This document shows positions 7,512 to 13,766 of a stretch of DNA of 38,061 bases, piece by piece; positions within the stretch are counted from its first letter, which is position 1; every line of letters begins with the position of its first letter. Below the pieces are notes generated by a model. The model was not told where the DNA came from. It searched no databases and saw only the letters and a list, made by a program, of their open reading frames with translations. The translations under genes were made by a program, and so were the position numbers. The stretch is from a virus, in IMG/VR virus record IMGVR_UViG_3300027911_000034, positions 1 to 38,061 of that record; one strand, given 5' to 3'.

Positions 7512-9155
7512 CTATGCCGCCTTGGCCTCTTTGGCATGTTGTATGGCGTGCCAAAGCACCTTGATGACCAGCTCAGGCGGTATGTCCGCCTGACACTGCG
7601 CGATGCCCATGGGCAGACCGTCGGGGCCGTCCGCCTGCTTGCAGTGCTCCCAGCTGTAGTGCAACTGGTGACAGGCGGGCGCCTCATTCTTGCCGCGGCC
7701 GGGGCACTCGGTGACATCCGAGTACAGGACGTGCGTGTTGACCCAATCGCGCGTCAGGTTCTCATCCGTCGAGTGCGACAGAAACACGACCTTTGGTATG
7801 GGCAGCATGGAGGCCATGTTGAGCACGCCGGTCTCGGGCCCGATGATGAGATCGGCCTGCTCGCAAAATGCCATGGTCTCGCGGATGGACCACTCGCCGG
7901 ACGTGCACAGGACCCGCGGCTCGACCATGATCCGCCGGCCCACAATGTCGCGCAGCGGCTCGCCGTCGTGCGTCTTGAACCATCCCTGCTCAAGCAGGAT
8001 GCAGTCGGGCCCGCCGACAATGACAAACTGAATGTCGGGGTAGTCGACCAGCATGGTCGCGATGACGTTGTCCACCCACAGCCATTTTTTGTGCACCGCG
8101 GAGCCCGCCATGGACCACACCACCGTGAACCCGGGACGCTTGGCGCGCTCGGTCTTGGCCCATTCGCGCTCGGCATCAGTGGCGTAGAACTTGACGGCGG
8201 GCACGTGCGGGACGCCCGCGATCAAGTGTTGAAACTCGAGGTAGTTGATATCCATCATCCGGTGGCGCGCCGCGGGTGGCCACATATGCTGTGAGCGCCC
8301 CGGGATGGCCAGCAGGTTGCCCTCCGCGGACTCGGACAGGTTCACCCACTTGTCGAAGCGTTTCTCGTGGTAGGCCCAAAAGTCGCCCAGCGCGGTATTC
8401 GGGACTTGGTCCTTGTCCTGATAGTAGAACTCGTCAATGTTCGGATCGTGCAGGATGACGTCGGAGCCCGGCGCGGAGCAAAACACCGTGACGTGATAGC
8501 CCTGCTGCTTGAGGCCGGAAAACACGGAGGAGGCCTGCAGGACGTCGCCATACGCCCCATAACGCACCACGCCAGCCCGCTTGACGTTGGGCTTGGGTCG
8601 GCTCCACGAGTGAAGGTGACCGTCCTTGCGCTTCTGGAAGACGAAGTAGAGGCTGTATTCCGTGCCTTGGTCGCGCTTCTGGAAGTCGCGCAGGTCCCAA
8701 TGGCCGGCCTTCTCCATGACCTCAATGAGCACGTCGTAATTGACGTTCCACTTGTGGTCCCGGTTGGCGCCCTCCTCCCCGACCTTGGGGTAGAGGTCAT
8801 CCGCCGGCAGGTACAGGATGAGGTGCCCGCCGACCTTGATGACGCGCAGCCATTCCTTGAGCGCCTTGACGACCTTCGACTCCTCAATATGCTCGAGCAA
8901 GTGGCTCGAGAACACGAAGTCGAATTGGTCCGTGGCAAAAAGCCTGAGATCGGTGGCGTCGTCTATCCAGACATCGGGGCGAAACTGATGCCCAAATAGG
9001 GCAATGTCAGCGCCGTTGTCGAGTCCAATGAAATGCGGGAACGCCTTGTAGGCCCCGCAACCAATGTCGAGGCCTTTCCCCCGGGTCCACTTGACCAGCT
9101 CCCAGCGGATTTTTCCGGCTTCGTTCCCCTGTGGGTCCTCGCGCCGCCAGACCAC
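7512..9155 (-). CDS. Fusion: class I methyltransferase + GT9 ADP-heptose-type glycosyltransferase (547 aa)
   Basis: The N-terminal domain (about 1-175) is a Rossmann methyltransferase: SAM motif GLDIGCGAYKAFP at 28-40, SHLLEHI at 84-90 and GGHLILYLP at 109-117. The C-terminal domain (about 192-547) looks like glycosyltransferase family 9, the LPS heptosyltransferase family: RYGAYGDVLQASSVFSGLK at 198-216, SMAGSAVHKKWL near 348 and the donor-site motif IGPETGVLNMA at 438-448. A C-terminal Cys cluster (ECPGRG...PACHQ...EHCK...AQCQ) resembles that of many GT9 proteins. The GTG start is at 9155, just after the TAA of the preceding gene. It is embedded in the virion gene block, away from the gmhA-hldA-hldC cassette that could supply ADP-heptose. 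The acceptor is unknown: LPS core, capsid or DNA are all possible. Confidence 0.8.
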   Translation of the reverse strand: MVWRREDPQGNEAGKIRWELVKWTRGKGLDIGCGAYKAFPHFIGLDNGADIALFGHQFRPDVWIDDATDLRLFATDQFDFVFSSHLLEHIEESKVVKALKEWLRVIKVGGHLILYLPADDLYPKVGEEGANRDHKWNVNYDVLIEVMEKAGHWDLRDFQKRDQGTEYSLYFVFQKRKDGHLHSWSRPKPNVKRAGVVRYGAYGDVLQASSVFSGLKQQGYHVTVFCSAPGSDVILHDPNIDEFYYQDKDQVPNTALGDFWAYHEKRFDKWVNLSESAEGNLLAIPGRSQHMWPPAARHRMMDINYLEFQHLIAGVPHVPAVKFYATDAEREWAKTERAKRPGFTVVWSMAGSAVHKKWLWVDNVIATMLVDYPDIQFVIVGGPDCILLEQGWFKTHDGEPLRDIVGRRIMVEPRVLCTSGEWSIRETMAFCEQADLIIGPETGVLNMASMLPIPKVVFLSHSTDENLTRDWVNTHVLYSDVTECPGRGKNEAPACHQLHYSWEHCKQADGPDGLPMGIAQCQADIPPELVIKVLWHAIQHAKEAKAA

Positions 9156-9156
9156 G

Positions 9157-9411
9157 TTACGCCGCCTTTGGCGGCCGGCCCGGGCCTCGTTTCATGGGGA
9201 CATCAGGAACCGGGCCTGACCCCTCGAGAGTGGGGTCCGCCACATAGCCCACCGGGTATCCGTCGGCCCGGTACTGGATCCCGTCCTGTACGTAGCGGGC
9301 ATCCGAAAATCCGTCGGCAAAGACGACCCCGTGCGGGCGGGTCTGGTTGAACAGTCGCGTTACCCCATCCGGGGCAAACTCATCCGGCAATACCTTGGTG
9401 ACGGTGGCCAT
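9157..9411 (-). CDS. Small protein with AT-hook-like C-terminus (84 aa)
   Basis: The start at ATG 9411 was chosen because the longer frame upstream is a shadow of neighbouring genes. The body contains GVVFADGFSDARYVQDGIQYRADGYPV-type short strands (about residues 28-55). The protein ends KRGPGRPPKAA, a good AT-hook-like basic GRP motif, so minor-groove DNA binding is plausible. It lies between small virion genes and the methyltransferase-GT9 fusion, with a TAA one base before that gene's GTG. The family was not recognised. A role on packaged DNA inside the capsid is conjecture. Confidence 0.6.
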   Translation of the reverse strand: MATVTKVLPDEFAPDGVTRLFNQTRPHGVVFADGFSDARYVQDGIQYRADGYPVGYVADPTLEGSGPVPDVPMKRGPGRPPKAA

Positions 9412-9422
9412 TCTGATCCTCC

Positions 9423-9761
9423 TCAGTCCCACAGCGCGTTGTACTGCCCCGCCGTGCCAGTGGTCACGGCTACAAGGGCGCCACGGTAGCGTACACCCAA
9501 GGGGCCCGGACCGGGAGAGACCAGACCGCCGACAGCCGTCGACGTACCGGTGGCCAAAATCACTGTGGTCGTGGCAGTGCCCGCCACGTAAATGTCGTAC
9601 ACGGTCACCCCGAATGACGTGCCCACCGACACCATGTTGGCACCGTAGAACGCCCCGGGCTGAGTCGGAGGGCCTGACGCCTGCCCCGGGTTGATAGTGG
9701 TCGTCCCGACCGTGGTCAGGGCCGTGTACTGGCAATTGCCCTGCGAGACGGTGATGGTCAT
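9423..9761 (-). CDS. Small beta-rich virion protein (112 aa)
   Basis: The predicted protein is a Thr/Gly/Val/Ala-rich beta protein with few charged residues (VSVGTSFGVTVYDIYVAGTA, then TVILATGTSTAVGG), typical of capsid-decorating or tail-surface proteins. The ATG at 9761 overlaps the upstream TGA (ATGA). No enzyme motif, signal peptide or membrane segment is visible. It is probably structural, judging by neighbours and composition. Confidence 0.55.
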   Translation of the reverse strand: MTITVSQGNCQYTALTTVGTTTINPGQASGPPTQPGAFYGANMVSVGTSFGVTVYDIYVAGTATTTVILATGTSTAVGGLVSPGPGPLGVRYRGALVAVTTGTAGQYNALWD

Positions 9762-10213
9762 CAGCTGCGGTCCAGATAGTTGTTGCGCTCGCAGAAACCT
9801 CCCACGTCATCGTAGAAGGCGTCGTTGTGCTCGCGGGTGTAGGCGTCGTCGGTCTGCAGCAGCTTCTTGCGGTCGAAGCCCTTGCGCAGGGACATGGCAT
9901 GCAGCTCGCGGTTCGAGACGTCGCCCTGCGCGTACTCGGTCGGGAAGTTTCCCGCGACATTGATGCCCATCCGGCGAATGTCGCTAACCTCCTGATCCTC
10001 AATGTCCATGCCGGGCGGGAGCCCGTTATAGAACACGTTGTTCATGGCATAGCGCGAATCGTAGTCTCCGCCAGAGCCGCCCTCACGGCCATGCGGCAGA
10101 TTTTTCTTGGCCCGCGCATTCATGTCCGGGCACCACCCCTGCACGTCCTCCTCGTTGCGGGAGTCGTAATCGGGGTAGGTGACTTGGAACTTTTCCTGTA
10201 CGACCTTGGGCAT
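9761..10213 (-). CDS. Virion-module protein, paralogue of the next gene (150 aa)
   Basis: A hydrophilic, mostly helical protein with many Asp/Arg/Asn/Tyr residues. Residues about 65-85 contain LPPGMDIEDQEVSDIRRM, almost identical to a segment of the adjacent upstream gene (10224-10730); both also share an upstream NARAKK/NARAQK and a Y-x2-N-x2-F pattern. The pair therefore arose by duplication. ATG at 10213. The function was not recognised. The position between the capsid operon and the tail adaptor suggests a virion or assembly factor. Confidence 0.6.
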   Translation of the reverse strand: MPKVVQEKFQVTYPDYDSRNEEDVQGWCPDMNARAKKNLPHGREGGSGGDYDSRYAMNNVFYNGLPPGMDIEDQEVSDIRRMGINVAGNFPTEYAQGDVSNRELHAMSLRKGFDRKKLLQTDDAYTREHNDAFYDDVGGFCERNNYLDRS

Positions 10214-10223
10214 GGCCTACCCC

Positions 10224-10730
10224 TTACTGTCCCCGCGGGTTGCGCGGATTGAGCCCGCTCGAGCCCATGTAGTTGGTCTCGCCCGGACGGCCACGATCCG
10301 CCTTGCGGGGCATCTGACTGCCACGCGGGCGCTTCACCCACCCGTCGCCCGGATAGCCGAGCCCCGTGTCGTACACGACCATCTCCATCTCACGGATGTC
10401 GGCCATTTCCTGATCTTCGATGTCCATGCCCGGGGGCAGCGTGTTGAACATCGCGTTGACCCCATACACGGTGTTTTTCTTGCTGAGATACCCCGAATTG
10501 CGCACGCCCACCATTTCGTTGCCGGCGAGTTCCGCGGAATCCGGCAGCACCTCGATATCGGCGAGCCCCTGCTTTTTCATCTCGTGGCGCTTCTGCGCCC
10601 GCGCATTGGCCGACTTGATGATGTCGACGTGGCTCGGCGCCATGCCGCCATGCATCTCGGTGGCCAGCTGCTCGCTGGTGATCTGCGGGGTTTCCCACAT
10701 GCCTTTGAGAGACTGAGTCAGTTTCGCCAT
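10224..10730 (-). CDS. Virion-module protein, paralogue of the preceding entry (168 aa)
   Basis: The start at ATG 10730 (MAKLTQSLKG) was chosen because the upstream extension would cross the terminator hairpin at 10743-10767. The protein is hydrophilic and helical, with LPPGMDIEDQEMADIREM at about residues 98-115, duplicated in the neighbouring gene. The C-terminus is basic and Arg/Gly/Pro-rich (KRPRGSQMPRKADRGRPG). It is the first gene after a strong hairpin-T terminator, so it is probably expressed at a lower level than the capsid pair upstream. The function was not recognised. Confidence 0.6.
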   Translation of the reverse strand: MAKLTQSLKGMWETPQITSEQLATEMHGGMAPSHVDIIKSANARAQKRHEMKKQGLADIEVLPDSAELAGNEMVGVRNSGYLSKKNTVYGVNAMFNTLPPGMDIEDQEMADIREMEMVVYDTGLGYPGDGWVKRPRGSQMPRKADRGRPGETNYMGSSGLNPRNPRGQ

Positions 10731-10742
10731 TGCCTTTGCTCC

Positions 10743-10767
10743 AAAAAGAGGGGCCCGTAAGGGCCCC
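10743..10767 (-). terminator. Rho-independent terminator after the capsid gene pair
   Basis: On the minus strand a 7-bp perfect stem GGGGCCC/GGGCCCC with a 4-base loop is followed by TCTTTTT. It lies 15 bp after the end of the putative decoration protein and 12 bp before the next start. Partial termination here would raise capsid and decoration protein relative to the downstream genes. Confidence 0.8.
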
Positions 10768-10782
10768 CTACAGGGGGATGAC

Positions 10783-11346
10783 TTAGGCCTGCACGCTCGC
10801 CAGCGGCTGGGTCTGGTAGTCCAGCGTGATGACGTTGACCGCGGTCGCGTCCGTGCCCGACACCACGTAGAGCGAATCGCCTGCGTTGACCGCGACGCCG
10901 CCTTGGTTGGTAAGGCTCGAATTGGGCAGCACAGTCGAGGTACCCACATACAGCCCCGAGTTGACCGGGTAGGCCGCCGCCTGACCGACGGCGCCCGTGT
11001 AGGTGCCGTTGGCAAACGAGCCGCCCGCGATGAACGGGCCGAAAGTCGCCGTCGCCAGAGCCGGAGCCACACCGGCCGATGCCGTGTTGTAGATACGAAT
11101 CAGGTTCAACAGCTGACAGTTGACGTGCACCTGTGAGGCCGCCGTGGCCGGGGGCGCCGCGTTGGTCGTGGTGGTGGTCGACGTGCCCGCGATGGTCGTA
11201 TACGACGTGATGCCGTAAATCTGCAGGTTGGCGTGCGCCGTGAATCGACCGGTGACACCGGCGGCGCCCGCGGTAATGGCGCCCAGCGACACCGCCTGAC
11301 GGGCGACGTAGGAGGGGTGGTCGTAGGCAAAGTTTTTCAGTGACAT
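10783..11346 (-). CDS. Putative capsid decoration / head protein (187 aa)
   Basis: An Ala/Thr/Gly/Ser-rich beta protein of very low charge, directly downstream of the major capsid gene and upstream of a terminator. Beta strands such as LYVVSGTDATAVNVITLDYQ lie near the C-terminus and a low-complexity Thr run at about 58-63. ATG at 11346 with AGGAG about 10 bases upstream. The capsid-plus-small-beta-protein pair bounded by a terminator suggests a highly expressed decoration or cement protein. This is inferred from composition and position. Confidence 0.55.
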   Translation of the reverse strand: MSLKNFAYDHPSYVARQAVSLGAITAGAAGVTGRFTAHANLQIYGITSYTTIAGTSTTTTTNAAPPATAASQVHVNCQLLNLIRIYNTASAGVAPALATATFGPFIAGGSFANGTYTGAVGQAAAYPVNSGLYVGTSTVLPNSSLTNQGGVAVNAGDSLYVVSGTDATAVNVITLDYQTQPLASVQA

Positions 11347-11395
11347 GGCTCAGGCTCCTAGTAAGCGGACCTCTCCCGCGTTGTTATGGGGTTGT

Positions 11396-11423
11396 GCCGG
11401 GTAGGGAGGAGGTCCTACCCGGC
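11396..11423 (-). other. 10-bp stem-loop with anti-Shine-Dalgarno-like loop between capsid and decoration genes
   Basis: A perfect 10-bp inverted repeat (GCCGGGTAGG/CCTACCCGGC) encloses an 8-base loop that reads ACCTCCTC in the leftward mRNA. This is complementary to Shine-Dalgarno cores and nearly the 16S anti-SD sequence itself. There is no T-tract, so it is not a simple terminator. It lies about 16 bp after the capsid stop and about 50 bp before the next start, whose RBS contains AGGAG. Confidence 0.7.
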
Positions 11424-11438
11424 CCCCAACAGAGCCGC

Positions 11439-12410
11439 CTAGGCGGCCGAGTCCCACTTGACAATACGCACGTTGATCGGGTTCGTGTGTACAATCCCGA
11501 ACCCACCGAGGTAGTACCAAGCAATTCCTTTCGACCGGCCGTAGTCGGTCGGGATCTTGCCGCGCATCTCCTCGGGCACCGCAATGGCCTCCGCCACCGT
11601 GTCGTTGCCAAAAAAGAACAACCAGTCCGACTGACCGTTGACCCACGGGGTCGTGGTCACGCCGTCCGTACCGGTACCCTTCGGTATATTGGTCTGCTCA
11701 ATATACCTTGTGTTTTCATAGCGCCCAATCTCACCGTTCATAATCAGGTTGAAGCCGGTATCGCTGTACTGGTGGATCGCCTCAAGGGCGTTCTTGAAGG
11801 TTCGCAGGGTCGTTGGCCATCCGAGACAGTAGTAGTCGTCAGCGATGTAGGCCGGGATGTTGCGCTCCTTCATCGCGTCCACGATCGCCTTCGCGTGGCC
11901 GTTGCTGAAAGCCACCGAATTGGTGCCGGTCACCGTGCCATTTGTATACAACGTGATCGACGTCGGGCTCGTGCCACCGGTCGGGATCACGCGGATTTGC
12001 GTCTGGTTGAACTGCGTCCACGCCGCGCGGTCGAGGTACTTCACGCAGTCATTCTTGCAGACCTTCTTGATGACGTCCTCGACGGGGAACTTCGACAGGT
12101 TGTCGAGCTTGCCCGAGTACGGCACCGAGTTACCGGCCTCGGTCACCGTGAGGGTGCCCTGCGTGATCGTGAAATTCGTCTCGGGCATCGTGTTGGTTTC
12201 GACCAACACTGCACCAGCCGTGGCGACGTCACTGAAGACATCCCACGTGAAAGTGTCTCCCTTCTTTTTTCCCTGCTGGGAAATATCATGAACATCGGCA
12301 AACTGCCGGAATTTCACGAGTGGCTGCACGTTTGCGCGCAGCACATTCGACAGCTGCCGGGAATACATGAAGCCGCCCAAACTCGAGACGGCCCAGACTT
12401 GACCTGCCAT
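11439..12410 (-). CDS. Major capsid protein (323 aa)
   Basis: Size, position after a scaffold-like gene and composition fit a major capsid protein. TEAGNSVPYSGKLDNLSKFP (about residues 90-109), followed by CVKYLDRAAWTQFNQTQIR, resembles the N4-gp56-like group of HK97-fold capsid proteins. The C-terminus has the usual beta strands (GIAWYYLGGFGIVHTNPINV). ATG at 12410 has a strong GGAGG site upstream and a leader hairpin at 12427-12451. It forms the icosahedral shell. The exact subfamily is uncertain without a profile search. Confidence 0.8.
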   Translation of the reverse strand: MAGQVWAVSSLGGFMYSRQLSNVLRANVQPLVKFRQFADVHDISQQGKKKGDTFTWDVFSDVATAGAVLVETNTMPETNFTITQGTLTVTEAGNSVPYSGKLDNLSKFPVEDVIKKVCKNDCVKYLDRAAWTQFNQTQIRVIPTGGTSPTSITLYTNGTVTGTNSVAFSNGHAKAIVDAMKERNIPAYIADDYYCLGWPTTLRTFKNALEAIHQYSDTGFNLIMNGEIGRYENTRYIEQTNIPKGTGTDGVTTTPWVNGQSDWLFFFGNDTVAEAIAVPEEMRGKIPTDYGRSKGIAWYYLGGFGIVHTNPINVRIVKWDSAA

Positions 12411-12426
12411 GTTGCGTAACCTCCAC

Positions 12427-12451
12427 AGTCACGCAGCATGGAGGCGTGACT
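12427..12451 (-). other. Leader hairpin just upstream of the capsid RBS
   Basis: An 8-bp perfect stem AGTCACGC/GCGTGACT with a 9-base loop lies immediately before the GGAGG ribosome site of the major capsid gene and right after the scaffold stop. It could act as a processing or mRNA-stabilising element. It has no T-tract, so it is not a terminator. Confidence 0.55.
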
Positions 12452-12453
12452 GA

Positions 12454-13479
12454 CTAGCGTTTGTGAACGACCGGGCGGGACTGGCCGCGGGACTTCGCCA
12501 TATCCTGTATGACGGACCCGACGTCTTCGTCCTCGTCTTCCGATTCGGACTCGACACGGCGGCCTGAGGCTGCCGGAGGAATCCGGACCTTGACCTTTCG
12601 GGCATCCTTTTCGGCCAGCTTCTGCGCGGACACGACCGGCGAACGACCACCGCGCATGCGGCGGGCTTTCTCGCCGACCATCCTCAGACGTTCATCGAAA
12701 GGCATGCGCGGGTTGGACTCGGCCAACTTCGCATCCTCCGACTGCATGAAATCCCGCCAATCCGGGTCGTTCCATTCGTCTTTGTAGTCGCGCTCGAACT
12801 TCGAAAATGCGTCCCGAAACGTCAACCGACCGTCGACTCGCTCATCCACCGCCCTCAGGACGTCCGGGGTTACGTTTCCGGATAGTCCCCTTGTCAGGGT
12901 CGCTGCTAGCTCGTCAACTGCCTGTTCCTCTCCCATTAAGGCGCGGGAGAACAATTCGCGCACCCGGCCTTTATCCGGGCTCGCCTGCTCGTCCGGTGAG
13001 GATGGAGCCTGCGTAACTGCAGTTCTAGCAGCTTGCTTGGCATCATGCAAATACTGGTCGGCAGCCGCCACTTTGCTGGCCGTATCCCGAATTTGCTGCA
13101 AGGTCAGCCACTTTTCCTGACCGTTCACGATCAATTGGTAATAGGTCTCCCCATTGACCTCTTTGACGTCGGTCGCGCCCGCATCCCGGGCCTCATCCGC
13201 GGCGCGGTCAGCCCCCTCCGCCTCGGCCACCACCTTGTCGGCGGGCTCCTCAAGATCGACCTCGCGGGCCTTGCGACGGGCGCGGGCTGCGCGGTCATCC
13301 CACTCCTCATCCGCAATGTCGCGCATCTCATCCTGCTCGACCTTGCGCTCATCGGCTTGGTCGGCAATGGAGTTGAGCCGCTCGAGGCGCTCATTGTTGC
13401 GGCGCTCGTTGGCCTCGATGGCGGCTTTCCTGAGGTCAGCCTCCATTTCGGCTGGGGTCTTCTCGGTTTCCTCACTCAT
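12454..13479 (-). CDS. Putative scaffolding protein (341 aa)
   Basis: A strongly charged, helical protein, Glu/Asp/Arg/Ala-rich from end to end. Long coiled-coil-like regions lie at residues 1-110 and 240-310, with a short folded element around 108-130 (GETYYQLIVNGQEKWLTLQQI). An acidic run (ESESEDEDEDVG) precedes a basic C-terminal tail, a common arrangement for scaffolds that bind capsid protein. It is immediately upstream of the major capsid gene. The ATG overlaps the previous stop (ATGA). The call rests on composition and gene order. Confidence 0.7.
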   Translation of the reverse strand: MSEETEKTPAEMEADLRKAAIEANERRNNERLERLNSIADQADERKVEQDEMRDIADEEWDDRAARARRKAREVDLEEPADKVVAEAEGADRAADEARDAGATDVKEVNGETYYQLIVNGQEKWLTLQQIRDTASKVAAADQYLHDAKQAARTAVTQAPSSPDEQASPDKGRVRELFSRALMGEEQAVDELAATLTRGLSGNVTPDVLRAVDERVDGRLTFRDAFSKFERDYKDEWNDPDWRDFMQSEDAKLAESNPRMPFDERLRMVGEKARRMRGGRSPVVSAQKLAEKDARKVKVRIPPAASGRRVESESEDEDEDVGSVIQDMAKSRGQSRPVVHKR

Positions 13480-13766
13480 GTCATGCCCTCCTCACGTAGC
13501 AGCTCAAGCGCCTGCAGCCCACGCTGCACGGCCTCGCCGAGCCAAGTCTGGAAATTCCTCGCCCTGAAGATACGCTCGCGCAGCTCGGCCTCGGTGGGAC
13601 CGTCCTCCCAGCGCTTCCACGAGACCAGCGCCTCAATGGCAGCGGCCTCCTCCTCGGCAGCCCGTTTCAGCAAGTAGTCACCGATGTCCGACTGCAGGAA
13701 TTGCTGTACCTGCTCGCCAAACACCGCGGTGCGCACCGCCATGTCCTCCGGGTCGAGTTTAGCCAT
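13476..13766 (-). CDS. Small acidic helical protein in the head module (96 aa)
   Basis: The ATG at 13766 (MAKLDPEDM) was preferred over an upstream TTG; it overlaps the end of the repeat protein by 8 bp. The protein is helical and Glu-rich (AAEEEAAAIEALVSWKRW), possibly with a coiled coil, and has no catalytic motif. It lies between the repeat-containing virion protein and the scaffold, so an assembly or structural role is likely. The family was not recognised. Confidence 0.55.
   Translation of the reverse strand: MAKLDPEDMAVRTAVFGEQVQQFLQSDIGDYLLKRAAEEEAAAIEALVSWKRWEDGPTEAELRERIFRARNFQTWLGEAVQRGLQALELLREEGMT

Noticed and set aside
6603-8294. 563-codon open frame on the plus strand
   Set aside because: It is antisense to the gp4-like and methyltransferase-GT9 genes, has a low-complexity Arg/Val/His/Leu composition typical of reverse-frame shadows in GC-rich DNA and no motif.
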